Source: Streptomyces ipomoeae 91-03
GTDB lineage: Bacteria; Actinomycetota; Actinomycetes; Streptomycetales; Streptomycetaceae
Length of the DNA stretch: 64,000 nt
Direction: 5' to 3'
Assembly (NCBI RefSeq): GCF_000317595.1
Contig: NZ_AEJC01000530.1
Location: 1 to 64,000 of the forward strand
Shown here: positions 32,688-41,751 of the stretch, one piece after another
Layout of the letters: every line of letters starts with the position of its first letter
Position numbering within the stretch: the stretch's first letter is position 1
Program-made: the position numbers and the translations under genes
Notes under the pieces: generated by a model
The model's input: only the letters and a program-made list of their open reading frames with translations
What the model was told of the DNA's origin: nothing
Databases searched by the model: none

Positions 32688-34468
32688 GCGAAGAAGGACA
32701 CGTGACGGGCGGGGTGCGGCTCGAAGGCGCGCGGCGGCGACGGGTGCGCGGGGACGGGGTGGAGCTGGCCGTCGCCGAGCTGGGCGATCCCCAGCAGCCG
32801 ACCGTAGTGCTCGTACACGGCTACCCGGACTCCAAGGAGGTCTGGTCCGAGGTCGCCGTACGGCTGGCCGAGCGCTTTCACGTGGTGCTGTACGACGTGC
32901 GCGGCCACGGCGGTTCGACGGCGCCGCGTCCGCTGCGCGGCGGCTTCACGCTGGAGAAGCTGACGAACGACTTCCTGGCGGTCGCGGATGTGGTCAGCCC
33001 CGACCGGCCCGTGCATCTGGTGGGGCACGACTGGGGTTCCGTACAGGGCTGGGAGTTCGTGACGGTCGAGCGAACCGAGGGCCGCGTGGCGTCCTTCACC
33101 TCGATGTCCGGCCCCTCTCTGGATCACCTCGGCCACTGGATCAAACGGCGCGTGCGGCGACCGACCCCGCGCCGGATCGGTCAACTCCTCGGCCAGGGCG
33201 CCAAATCCTGGTACATCTACCTGCTGCACACACCTGTGCTGCCCGAACTCGCCTGGCGCGGCCCCCTGGGCAAGACGTGGCCCGCCATGCTCCGGCGGGC
33301 CGAGAAGCTGCCCTCGGGCGGCTACCCCACACCGTCGCTGCCCACGGACGCGGCACACGGCGCTTGGCTGTATCGGGACAACATCCGAGCGCGCCTGGCC
33401 AGACCTCGCGACGACGCGTACGCACACGCGCCAGTGCAGCTGATCACACCCCTGGGAGATCCATTCCTCTCCGAACAGCTCTACGACGACCTGGAGTCGT
33501 GGACCCCTCGGCTGACCCGCCGCACCCTCCCCGCCAAGCACTGGATTCCTCGCACCCGCCCCGACCAGCTTGTGGCCTGGATCACCGAGTTCGTCACGGC
33601 CACCGAGGGCGGGCGGCCCGCGCCGGTGGCGACCGGGAAGTACGCGGACCGGTTCGGCGGGCAGTTGGTGCTGGTCACCGGCGCGGCGGGCGGTATCGGC
33701 CGGGCCACCGCCTTCGCGTTCGCCGAGGCCGGCGCCCGTGTGATCGCCGTCGACCGGGACGCGGAGGGCGCGGCCCGCACCGCGGAGCTGTCCCGGCTGG
33801 TCGGCGCCCCGGAAGCCTGGGCTGAGACGGTCGACGTCTCGGACGAGCAGGCCATGGAGAAACTCGCCGAGAGAGTCGCCGCGGAGTACGGCGTGGTGGA
33901 CGTGCTGGTCAACAACGCGGGGATCGGGCTCTCGGGGTCCTTCCTCGACACCACTCCCGAGGACTGGCGGAAGGTCCTCGACGTCAACCTGTGGGGTGTC
34001 ATCCACGGTTGTCGGCTCTTCGGCAGGCAGATGGTCGAACGCGGGCAGGGCGGCCATATCGTCAACACCGCATCGGCGGCTGAGTATCTGCCCTCCAGAA
34101 CACTGCCCGCGTACAGCACCTCCAAGGCGGCCGTACTGATGCTCAGCGAATGTCTGCGTGCGGAGTTGGCCGGTCAGGGCATCGGGGTGTCGGCGATCTG
34201 TCCCGGCATCGTCAACACCAACATCACCTCCACCGCGCGCTTCGCCGGCGTCGACGCCGAGGAGGAGAAGCGCCGGCAGCGGAAGACGGCACGGCTGTAC
34301 GGGCTGCGGAACTATCCACCCGAGAAGGTCGCCGACGCCGTCCTGCGCGCGATCGTACGCAACCAGGCGGTCGTCCCCGTCACCCCGGAAGCCCGCGGCG
34401 GCCGTCTCATGTCCCGTTTCGCCCCGAGAGCACTGCGCACCCTTGCCCGGCTGGAGCCGCCGCTGTGA
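32684..34468 (+). CDS. Fusion of alpha/beta hydrolase and SDR oxidoreductase
   Basis: This 594-residue two-domain protein has an alpha/beta hydrolase part at about 1-310 (VVLVHGYPDSKEVW, with nucleophile region GHDWGS where Asp replaces Ser) and an SDR part at 325-594 (TGAAGGIGRA, NNAGIG, YSTSK). GHDWG is the epoxide-hydrolase / haloalkane-dehalogenase pattern. Fused enzymes of this type are known in actinobacteria. It overlaps the genes before and after by 4 nt each, so all three are co-translated, perhaps in lipid or xenobiotic metabolism. Confidence 0.88.
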   Translation: MSEEGHVTGGVRLEGARRRRVRGDGVELAVAELGDPQQPTVVLVHGYPDSKEVWSEVAVRLAERFHVVLYDVRGHGGSTAPRPLRGGFTLEKLTNDFLAVADVVSPDRPVHLVGHDWGSVQGWEFVTVERTEGRVASFTSMSGPSLDHLGHWIKRRVRRPTPRRIGQLLGQGAKSWYIYLLHTPVLPELAWRGPLGKTWPAMLRRAEKLPSGGYPTPSLPTDAAHGAWLYRDNIRARLARPRDDAYAHAPVQLITPLGDPFLSEQLYDDLESWTPRLTRRTLPAKHWIPRTRPDQLVAWITEFVTATEGGRPAPVATGKYADRFGGQLVLVTGAAGGIGRATAFAFAEAGARVIAVDRDAEGAARTAELSRLVGAPEAWAETVDVSDEQAMEKLAERVAAEYGVVDVLVNNAGIGLSGSFLDTTPEDWRKVLDVNLWGVIHGCRLFGRQMVERGQGGHIVNTASAAEYLPSRTLPAYSTSKAAVLMLSECLRAELAGQGIGVSAICPGIVNTNITSTARFAGVDAEEEKRRQRKTARLYGLRNYPPEKVADAVLRAIVRNQAVVPVTPEARGGRLMSRFAPRALRTLARLEPPL

Positions 34469-35415
34469 TTCCCCGACACGAGCACCACGCGTGCGAAGCG
34501 GACCCATCCGACTACGAGGCGGAGCACCACAAGATCGCCCCGCGCAGGGTCTCCTTCGACTGGGACAAGACCCCGCTCCACTGGATCCCCGACGAGCCCA
34601 CCGCCACCCACGTCATCAATGTGCTGCATCTGCTGCTGCCGGCGGGGGAGCGGTGGTTCGTGAAGGTCTTCAAGGAGGGACTTCCGCTGGTCAGGGACCC
34701 CGAACTCCTCAAGGACGTGAAGGGGTTCATGGGTCAGGAGGCCACGCACAGCGTGCAGCACGCGTATGCGCTGGACCATCTCGCGGCGCAGCGCCTCGAC
34801 ACCGCGGACTTCACCAAGTACGTCGATTTCCTCTTCGAGAAGCTGCTCGGCGAGAAACCTCCCCTGGGAGCACCGATACCGCCGCGTGAATGGCTGTGCT
34901 TCCGGCTGTCGGTGATCGCGGCGATAGAGCAGTTCACAGCGGTGCTCGGCGACTGGGTACTGGCCGCCGAGGGGCTCGACCGGGCCGGGGCCGACGAGGT
35001 CATGCTCGACCTGCTGCGCTGGCACGGCGCCGAGGAGGTCGAACACCGCACGGTCGCCTTCGACATGTACCAGCACTGCGGCGGCCGGGGTCGGGCCCGC
35101 TACGCCCGCCGGGTCGCGGGCATGGCGGTCACGGCACCGGTGATGCTCTACCTCTGGGCATGGGGCGCCGTGTATCTCATACGTCACGACCCGCAGCTCG
35201 CCGGACGCGTGCGCTACTCCCTCACCGCGCACAACAGGGCCGTACGCAAGGGCCTGCTGCCCACCTGGAAAGAGCTCGGCGCGGCAGTCCCCCGTTATCT
35301 GCGCCGCTCCTACCACCCGTCGCAGGAGGGCTCTCTGCGGAGAGCGGTCGAGTATCTGGCGCAGTCACCTGCGGCACGTACAGCGGCGGGCGTCGTCGCA
35401 CGGGCGGCGACGTAG
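34465..35415 (+). CDS. Metal-dependent hydrolase, PF10118 family
   Basis: This 316-residue protein has ferritin-like helices with FMGQEATHSVQHA and LRWHGAEEVEHRTVAFD, which supply Glu/His metal ligands. This is the PF10118 pattern and suggests a di-iron or similar centre. The GTG start overlaps the SDR stop by 4 nt. The family is often found beside SDR and P450 genes; the substrate is unknown. Confidence 0.85.
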   Translation: MIPRHEHHACEADPSDYEAEHHKIAPRRVSFDWDKTPLHWIPDEPTATHVINVLHLLLPAGERWFVKVFKEGLPLVRDPELLKDVKGFMGQEATHSVQHAYALDHLAAQRLDTADFTKYVDFLFEKLLGEKPPLGAPIPPREWLCFRLSVIAAIEQFTAVLGDWVLAAEGLDRAGADEVMLDLLRWHGAEEVEHRTVAFDMYQHCGGRGRARYARRVAGMAVTAPVMLYLWAWGAVYLIRHDPQLAGRVRYSLTAHNRAVRKGLLPTWKELGAAVPRYLRRSYHPSQEGSLRRAVEYLAQSPAARTAAGVVARAAT

Positions 35416-35550
35416 GACAGCCCGGTCAAAAACGCAGGACGGCGTGGTCGCCGAAGGCGACCGGGACCGGGAAACAGCGCGGCGACGGACAACGCGCGAG
35501 GACGGCACATCTGTTGGCAGCGCACGGAGGCAGAAGGAGGCATGAGGAGC

Positions 35551-36498
35551 GTGAACGACGAACCGGCCGGGGCCGGGTACCGCATCGAGGACCTGGCGCA
35601 CCGCAGCGGCGCGACAGTGCGGACCATCCGCGCCTATCAGGACCGCGGGCTGCTCCCCCGCCCCGAGCGGCGCGGCCGGGCAAACGTGTACTCGGACGCC
35701 CATCTGACCCGGCTGCACCAGATCGCCGACCTCCTCGACCGCGGCTACACCCTGGCCTCCATCAAGGAACTCCTGGAAGCCTGGGACACGGGCCGCGGCC
35801 TCGGTGGGGTGCTCGGCCTGGTCGCGGAGGTCGATGGACCCTGGACCGACGAGGAGGCCGTACGGATCTCGCGGGCCGAGTTGGTCGAGCGGTTCGGCGG
35901 CGCTCCGGACGAGGCGGCGGTGGCGGACGCGGTCGAGCTGGGCGTACTGGAGCCTGTGCCCGGCGAGGAGGACCTCTTCCTCGTACCGAGCCCCCAAGAG
36001 CTGTCCGTGGCAGCCGAGTTGCACGCGGCCGGTGTTCCACTGTCCGCCATCGCGGGTCATCTAAGGGAGTTGAGAGGGCAGGTCGAGCACATCGCGGCCC
36101 GTTTCCTGGACTTCACCACCGAGCATGTGTTCGCGCGCTACCTCGGGCAGCACCAGCCGCCGACCGAGACCGACGCGGACGAGGCGGCGGCACTCGTACG
36201 ACGACTGCGACCGCTCGCCCAGCAGACGGTGGACGCCGAACTCGCCCGGGCGATGCGCCTGTTGGCCACCCGGCAGCTGCGTCGGCACCTCGGTTCGGAA
36301 ACCCCTGCCGAGCCCCCGGACGAGTCGTGCTCGGTGCGGGTCCCCTCGTCCACAAGACGGGCTGTGGAGAAGCTCGTTGGCCCCGAGCAGGTTTCGGCGT
36401 TCATCACTGCGGCGGCCGAACGGGAGGTACAGTCACGCACCTTGGACGCGCTCACAGCAAACAGTCACGAAACAAGCGAACTTCATCAATCACCCTGA
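35551..36498 (+). CDS. MerR-family transcriptional regulator
   Basis: This 315-residue protein has an N-terminal MerR winged helix (YRIEDLAHRSGATVRTIRAYQDRG ... RRGRANVYSDAHL) and a long effector region that does not show the Cys motifs of metal sensors. It follows the hydrolase operon by 135 bp and may control it. GTG 35551 is chosen because AGGAGG ends 10 nt upstream; ATG 35542 is too close to that site. Confidence 0.87.
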   Translation: MNDEPAGAGYRIEDLAHRSGATVRTIRAYQDRGLLPRPERRGRANVYSDAHLTRLHQIADLLDRGYTLASIKELLEAWDTGRGLGGVLGLVAEVDGPWTDEEAVRISRAELVERFGGAPDEAAVADAVELGVLEPVPGEEDLFLVPSPQELSVAAELHAAGVPLSAIAGHLRELRGQVEHIAARFLDFTTEHVFARYLGQHQPPTETDADEAAALVRRLRPLAQQTVDAELARAMRLLATRQLRRHLGSETPAEPPDESCSVRVPSSTRRAVEKLVGPEQVSAFITAAAEREVQSRTLDALTANSHETSELHQSP

Positions 36499-36511
36499 TT
36501 CGGGCGCCGAG

Positions 36512-36565
36512 TTGTCCACAGAATCTTCAATTCCCTTGTGGATAACTACACTTGGTTGTGGATCA
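36512..36565. other. Three DnaA-box-like sequences upstream of kptA
   Basis: TTGTCCACA (36512-36520), TTATCCACA on the minus strand (36537-36545) and TGATCCACA on the minus strand (36557-36565) lie within 54 bp in the intergenic region. Two are perfect boxes. Confidence 0.75.
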
Positions 36566-36621
36566 AACATCCGGAGCAAAATCAGATGCGTGACGCGCGT
36601 CTCGCCGGGCACGCTGGCGAG

Positions 36622-37170
36622 ATGGATGAAAGACGCACCGTAAAGGTGTCGAAATACCTCTCGAAGCACCTGCGACATCAGCCGGAACGAATCGGGATCA
36701 CGCTCGACGAGGCCGGCTGGGTCGAGATCGACACGCTCATCGCGGCAGCCACCGCCCACGGCTTCCGCTTCACCAGAGCGGAACTCGACCATGTGGTCGA
36801 GGCCAACGACAAGCGCCGCTTCGCCGTCGAGGGCAACCGGATTCGTGCCAACCAGGGCCACACCGTCGAGGTCGACCTCGGCCTGTCCCCGGCAACCCCG
36901 CCGCCGTACCTCTACCACGGCACAGTGGCGGCCTACCTGGGCGCGATCCGGGCCGAGGGACTGCGCGCGATGAACCGGCACGATGTGCACCTCTCGCCCG
37001 ACCGCGAGACCGCCACCCGGGTCGGCGCCCGCCGAGGCCGCCCCGTCGTGCTCTCCGTGGACGCCGGCGCCATGCACCGCGACGGCCACGTCTTCCGCGT
37101 CAGCGACAACGGAGTGTGGCTGACCGAGGCCGTGCCGCCGAAGTACCTGCGATTCCCGGAGTCGCACTGA
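36622..37170 (+). CDS. kptA: RNA 2'-phosphotransferase, Tpt1/KptA family
   Basis: This 182-residue protein has the family core: VSKYLSKHLRHQPERIGI, an LYHGTVAAYLGAI segment with the NAD-binding His, and HLSPDRETATRVGARRG with the conserved Arg. It transfers a 2'-phosphate from RNA to NAD+; the bacterial role is obscure. ATG 36622 gives the usual family length. Confidence 0.88.
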   Translation: MDERRTVKVSKYLSKHLRHQPERIGITLDEAGWVEIDTLIAAATAHGFRFTRAELDHVVEANDKRRFAVEGNRIRANQGHTVEVDLGLSPATPPPYLYHGTVAAYLGAIRAEGLRAMNRHDVHLSPDRETATRVGARRGRPVVLSVDAGAMHRDGHVFRVSDNGVWLTEAVPPKYLRFPESH

Positions 37171-37310
37171 ACCAGGCCGACTCTGGCATGACCGACCCGA
37201 AGCCGACCTGATCAGCCCGTCGGATCCGATCTGCCCCCGCCTTGACCTGGTCATCCAGTCGGACTCGACCCGGCCCGACCCGCCCGGTCGGCGGACCCGC
37301 CGACTCCGCT

Positions 37311-37316
37311 TAGGCT
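37311..37316 (+). promoter_or_regulatory. Putative -10 of the LLM oxidoreductase gene
   Basis: TAGGCT lies 6 nt before the ATG at 37323, suggesting a leaderless transcript. Confidence 0.4.
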
Positions 37317-37322
37317 CGAAGC

Positions 37323-38225
37323 ATGAGTCTGCGTCTGAGCACCGTGATCCTGCCGTACATCCGCTGGCACGAAGGCGGCCGTGCCATGTGGCAGCGGGCC
37401 GAGCAGCTCGGTTTCCACGCCGCGTTCACCTACGACCACCTGTCGTGGCGAAGCTTCCGGGACGGACCATGGTTCGGTGCCGTACCGACCCTGACCGCCG
37501 CAGCCGCCGTCACCGACCATCTGCGCCTCGGCACCCTCGTGACCTCGCCGAACTTCCGGCACCCGGTGACCCTCGCCAAGGAGCTGATCTCCCTCGACGA
37601 CGTCTCCGGCGGCCGGGTCACCCTCGGCATCGGCGCCGGTGGCACCAGCTTCGACGCCACCGTGCTCGGCCAGGAGCCATGGGCCCCGCGCGAGCGTGCC
37701 GACCGACTGGCCGAGTTCGTACCCCTGCTCGACCGGTTGCTCACCGAGGACTCGGTGTCGTACGAGGGCGACTACTACTCGGCCCACGAGGCCCGCAACA
37801 TCCCCGGCTGCGTCCAGCGCCCCCGGCTTCCCTTCGCGGTGGCCGCCACCGGGCCGCGCGGAATGCGACTCGCGGCGCGGTACGGGCAGGCGTGGGTGAC
37901 CACCGGGGATCCCAAGCTGTACGAGACGGGCACCCCTGAGCAGTCGGTCGAGGCCATTCGCGGGCAGATCGAGAGGCTGGCCGACACGGCCGCCGCGATC
38001 GGCCGGGACGCGGCTGCCCTCGACAAAATCCTGCTCACCGGTTTCACGCCGGACCGCGGCCGACCGCTCGAGTCGCTGGACGCGTTCGTGGACTTCGCGG
38101 GCCGACACGCGGAGCTGGGCTTCACCGATCTGGTGATCCACTGGCCCATCCCGGACTCCGAGTTCGCGGCGAGCGAGAAGGTCTTCGAGCGGATCGCCAT
38201 GGACGCCCCGGCCCAGTTGTCCTGA
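37323..38225 (+). CDS. LLM-class F420-dependent oxidoreductase
   Basis: This 300-residue luciferase-like (beta/alpha)8 barrel has LGTLVTSPNFRHPVTLAKEL and GGRVTLGIGAGG, the coenzyme-binding part of the F420 branch. The hydride acceptor is unknown. It appears monocistronic. Confidence 0.88.
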   Translation: MSLRLSTVILPYIRWHEGGRAMWQRAEQLGFHAAFTYDHLSWRSFRDGPWFGAVPTLTAAAAVTDHLRLGTLVTSPNFRHPVTLAKELISLDDVSGGRVTLGIGAGGTSFDATVLGQEPWAPRERADRLAEFVPLLDRLLTEDSVSYEGDYYSAHEARNIPGCVQRPRLPFAVAATGPRGMRLAARYGQAWVTTGDPKLYETGTPEQSVEAIRGQIERLADTAAAIGRDAAALDKILLTGFTPDRGRPLESLDAFVDFAGRHAELGFTDLVIHWPIPDSEFAASEKVFERIAMDAPAQLS

Positions 38226-38430
38226 GCCCCGGACGGCCTGGCCGGGACATGGACGACGAGCCCCGGGTCCGCAGGACCGAGTCATGTACGACAGGTCACA
38301 GCGGCATAGGGTGACGAGTCGTATCGCCGCAGGTCACAGAGGCAAGCAGCGGCGCAGGCAAGCGGCCGTAATCATTCACCCGTGCGACCGTCCGCACGGC
38401 CGTGCGCGCATATGCGCGACAATGGGGTCC

Positions 38431-39300
38431 GTGACCTCAGCGACGAGACAGCCCGAGACCCCGGCCCCGACCGTCCCGCCCCGGCTGATAGCCACCGATC
38501 TCGACGGCACCCTGCTCCGAGACGACAAGTCCGTCTCCCCCCGCACGGTCGCCGCCCTCGCCGCCGCCGAGGAGGCGGGCATCGAGGTCTTCTTCGTCAC
38601 CGGCCGCCCCGCCCGCTGGATGGACGTCGTGAGCGAGCACGTCCACGGCCACGGCCTCGCGATCTGTGGAAACGGCGCCGCCGTGGTCGATCTGCACGGC
38701 GGCCCCGGCGCCCATCGCTTCGTCAAGATCCGCGAACTGGCGCGTGAGAACGCACTCGACGCCGTACGACTGTTGCGCGACGCCGCACCCGGCACCGTGT
38801 ACGCCGTCGAGCAGACGTACGGCTTCAACCAGGAGCCCGATTACCCGAAGCTCCACATGGAGATCCCCGACACCCTGGCGCCGGCCGAGAAACTGCTGGC
38901 CCCAGGCGGTGTCGCCGACCACGAACCGGTGCTGAAGATCCTCGCGTTCCACCCCTCGCTCGACCCCGACGACTTCCTCGCCACCGCCCGTATCGCCGTC
39001 GGCGACCGCGCCACCATCACCCGCTCCAGCCCCAGCGCCCTGCTGGAGATCAGTGGCCCGGGCGTCTCCAAGGCCAGCACCCTCGCCCTGTGCTGCGCCG
39101 AGCGCGGCATCTCCCACGAGGAGGTCGTCGCCTTCGGTGACATGCCGAACGACATCGAGATGCTCACCTGGGCGGGCCAGTCGTACGCCATGGGCAACGC
39201 ACACCCGGAGGTCATCGCCGCCGCCTCCGGCCGCACCACCGCCAACAACGAGGACGGCGTCGCGGTCGTCATCGAACGCCTGCTGGCGAAGCGGCCGTAA
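38431..39300 (+). CDS. HAD-family hydrolase (Cof-type)
   Basis: This 289-residue protein has motif I DLDGTLLRDD, motif II FVTGRPARW and motif IV FGDMPNDIEML. GTG 38431 was chosen because GACAAT, a likely -10, lies 7 nt upstream. It is a paralogue of the gene at 25658 but lacks that gene's charged N-terminal repeats. The gene ends 9 bp before an inserted IS element. Confidence 0.88.
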   Translation: MTSATRQPETPAPTVPPRLIATDLDGTLLRDDKSVSPRTVAALAAAEEAGIEVFFVTGRPARWMDVVSEHVHGHGLAICGNGAAVVDLHGGPGAHRFVKIRELARENALDAVRLLRDAAPGTVYAVEQTYGFNQEPDYPKLHMEIPDTLAPAEKLLAPGGVADHEPVLKILAFHPSLDPDDFLATARIAVGDRATITRSSPSALLEISGPGVSKASTLALCCAERGISHEEVVAFGDMPNDIEMLTWAGQSYAMGNAHPEVIAAASGRTTANNEDGVAVVIERLLAKRP

Positions 39301-39309
39301 CACGCCCTA

Positions 39310-40251
39310 GGGTGCGTTTTGAAAGTGCTGGTCACAGCCACTCGTTGATGGCTGCGACCAGCACGGTCGCCTCGTAGCGAACTGCCAACTTGTCGTATCT
39401 CGTGGCGACAGCGCGGTGCCGCTTGAGGCGATTGATTCCGCACTCGACCGCGTGGCGCTCCTTGTAGTCGGCCTTGTCGAACTTAGGTGGCCGGCCGCCG
39501 TGGGAGCCGCGGTTCTTGCGGTTGGCGATCTGGTCGCGCTTCTCCGGGATCGTGCAGCGGATACCGCGCTTGCGCAGGTAGGCACGGTTCGCGCGGGAGC
39601 CGTACGCCTTGTCGGCACGCACCTTGTCCGGCCGGGTGCGCGGGCGGCCCGACCCGAGCCGGGGCACCCGGATGCGGCCCAAGACCACCTGGAACTGCGG
39701 GGAATCACCGCGCTGTCCTGCCGTGATGACCAGCGACATCGGTTTCTGGGCCTGCTCGACCGCCAGGTGGAGCTTGGTTGTCAGCCCGCCCCGGGAGCGT
39801 CCGAGCCCGTGGTCGTCGGGCTCGATGAACACACCGCCTGGCGGCTCGATCTGCAGATCCCCTTTTTGCGGGCGCCGGCCGCATGCTGGTGGGCGCGGGC
39901 GATGGTCGAGTCCACCGAGACGTCCCAGGTGATCAGTCCCTCGGCGTCGGCCTGGGCCTGCAGCTGTTCGAAGATGCGGTGCCAGGTGCCGTCCCGCTGC
40001 CAGCGGCGGAACAGGCCGTAGACCGTCTCCCACGGGCCATAGCGCTCGGGCACGTCCCGCCAGGAAGCACCGGCGCGGGTGCGCCACCGTATGCCGTCTA
40101 TCAGTTGCCGCTTGGTGTGCACCGGTGGCCGTCCAGGCTTCTTGCCGACCGGGAGCAGGGGCTCCAGCTTCGCCCACTGTGTATTCGTCAGATCATGCCG
40201 CCCCACGAAGTGGGATCTTGACACATCAAGATCCACATATGAAACGCACCC
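39310..40251 (-). mobile_element. IS5-family insertion sequence
   Basis: A 942-bp element with terminal inverted repeats GGGTGCGTTT...AAACGCACCC, flanked by CTAG on both sides (39307-39310 and 40251-40254). The target duplication is TA or CTAG; the two cannot be told apart. It carries one transposase gene in two frames. A perfect 8-bp hairpin (GGATCTTG/CAAGATCC, 40213-40234) lies near its right end. It sits in what was a gap of about 6 bp between two convergent genes. Confidence 0.92.
39332..40206 (-). CDS. IS5-family transposase, probably made by -1 frameshift
   Basis: The first frame starts at GTG 40206 and carries the first catalytic Asp (DVSVDSTIARAHQH). The second frame carries the second Asp (RADKAYGSRANRAYLRKRG) and the Glu (ERHAVECGINRLKRHRAV), ending at 39332. 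The two frames join by a -1 shift at AAAAAGGGG (39859-39867), a typical slippery site of this family, so the element may be active. Confidence 0.88.
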
Positions 40252-41315
40252 TAGAGCTGCACCCCGCGCTTGCGCAGCCACGGCACGGGATCCACGCCCG
40301 ACCCCAGTTCCGGTGTGACCCGTACCTCGAAGTGCAGGTGTGGCCCGGTGGAGTTGCCGGTGGTGCCCGACTGGCCGATCCACTGCCCGGGCGCCACCCG
40401 TTCGCCCTGGTCGACGGTGACGGCGGCCAGGTGCGCGTACTGCGTGTAGTAGCCGTCCCTGTGCTGGACGACGATCTCGATGCCGAAGGCTCCCCCGCAC
40501 GACACCTTCACCACCCGTCCCTCGCCGACCGCCCGCACCGGTGTACCGATCGGCACCGCGAAGTCCTGTCCGGTGTGCCGACTGGCCCAGTGCTCACCGC
40601 CGCCGCCGAAACTCGCGGAGAGCTCGTACGTCTCCACGGGCGCGACCCACGCTCTGGTGCGGCCCGTTTTCGGCTGGTTCAAGCGGGCGGCGCCCCGGCA
40701 GGCACCGGCCGCGACCGCCGCGTCGGCCTGCCCCTGCAGCGTCCACCGCGCCTCTTCCAGCTTCTGCCGGATCTCCCGCTTGATCCCGGCGAGTTCGATG
40801 TTCCGCCGCTGCAGCGCCCGCCATGCCACCGCGGCCTTCGCCTCGTCCGCGGCCAGCCTCGCCTCGGCACGACGGCTCCTGGACACCGCGTGGTCAAACA
40901 CCAGATCCGCCTGCCAGACGGCACGCTGCCCCCGCATCAGCTCCTTCGGGTCCTCCGCGAGCAGCATCTGCGCGGTATACGGCACGCCGCCACCCGCGCG
41001 GTACTGGGCGCGCGCGATCCGGCCGAGGTCCGCGTTCAGCGCCGCGATGTTCCGCCGCTCCCGGGTGAGCAGCGATTCCAGCCGCCGCGCCTGCGCCCGC
41101 TCTGCGTCCGCCGCCTTCCGCCCGGCCTCGTACTGCTGCGTCGCCACCGCCGCGTCCTCGAACAGCCGCGCCACCTGGGCGCTGACCCCGGCGTCACGGG
41201 AGGCACCTGGGGGTCCGCCACCATCGCTCCCGGCCGCTGTCGGCCGGGCGGCGAGAACCACGGCGGCACACAGCAGTACGGCGACGAGCAGCCGATGTCG
41301 GCGAGATGAACGCAT
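40251..41315 (-). CDS. M23-family metallopeptidase with coiled-coil region
   Basis: This 354-residue exported protein has an N-terminal signal sequence (VAVLLCAAVVLAARPTAAG), a long coiled-coil at about 45-210 and a C-terminal LytM/M23 domain with HTGQDFAVPIGTPV and GPHLHFEV zinc ligands. It probably cleaves peptidoglycan cross-links. The stop codon TAG is formed by the CTAG at the IS junction. GTG 41336 is an alternative start. Confidence 0.88.
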   Translation of the reverse strand: MRSSRRHRLLVAVLLCAAVVLAARPTAAGSDGGGPPGASRDAGVSAQVARLFEDAAVATQQYEAGRKAADAERAQARRLESLLTRERRNIAALNADLGRIARAQYRAGGGVPYTAQMLLAEDPKELMRGQRAVWQADLVFDHAVSRSRRAEARLAADEAKAAVAWRALQRRNIELAGIKREIRQKLEEARWTLQGQADAAVAAGACRGAARLNQPKTGRTRAWVAPVETYELSASFGGGGEHWASRHTGQDFAVPIGTPVRAVGEGRVVKVSCGGAFGIEIVVQHRDGYYTQYAHLAAVTVDQGERVAPGQWIGQSGTTGNSTGPHLHFEVRVTPELGSGVDPVPWLRKRGVQL

Positions 41316-41593
41316 GCCAGCGATCGTGGCCCGCACCTATGCCCCAGGTCCTGTTCAGGTCGTACAGCCGGGGGACAGAGTGCCCCGTACGGACCAGGAA
41401 GGTCGGCCGAACAGGGAGCCTCCACCACCGCGTTCGGCGAGGAGCCTTGCGAAGGGGACCGTGTCACCGGACGGCTGACAGGGCGCCAGACCCGGCAGCC
41501 GGGCCAGACACCAAGGCCGGCCACGAAGACGAGCCCAGGTCAGCCGCGCACCCGGCCGTCTACCGGCCCACTCGCCCCACCACGCCATCACCC

Positions 41594-41697
41594 CACCGAG
41601 GCACCGAGGCACCGAGGCACCGAGGCACCGAGGCACCGAGGCACCGAGGCACCGAGGCACCGAGGCACCGAGGCACCGAGGCACCGAGGCACCGAGG
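41594..41697. repeat. Thirteen tandem copies of CACCGAGG
   Basis: A perfect 8-bp unit is repeated 13 times. It lies in the 436-bp gap (41316-41751) between the M23 peptidase start and the cydCD end, in which no gene is seen. Because 8 is not a multiple of 3, all frames are low-complexity. Confidence 0.9.
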
Positions 41698-41751
41698 CAG
41701 GATTCCCGACCGAGCGCTCACCCGAGTCCCGTCCGGCCCGGCTCAAGGCGT

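Noticed and set aside
32870..32900. Further parS-like sequence (CTTTCACGTGGTGC)
   Set aside because: Three or more mismatches to the consensus and inside coding DNA.
32285..34507. 740-codon antisense frame opposite the hydrolase-SDR gene
   Set aside because: Runs through known coding DNA, with biased composition of a shadow frame.
39781..40500. Separate orfA and orfB of the IS as two genes
   Set aside because: The frames overlap at AAAAAGGGG and each lacks part of the DDE triad, so one frameshifted transposase is more likely.
41594..41697. CRISPR-like repeat
   Set aside because: Contiguous 8-bp units without spacers; a simple tandem repeat.
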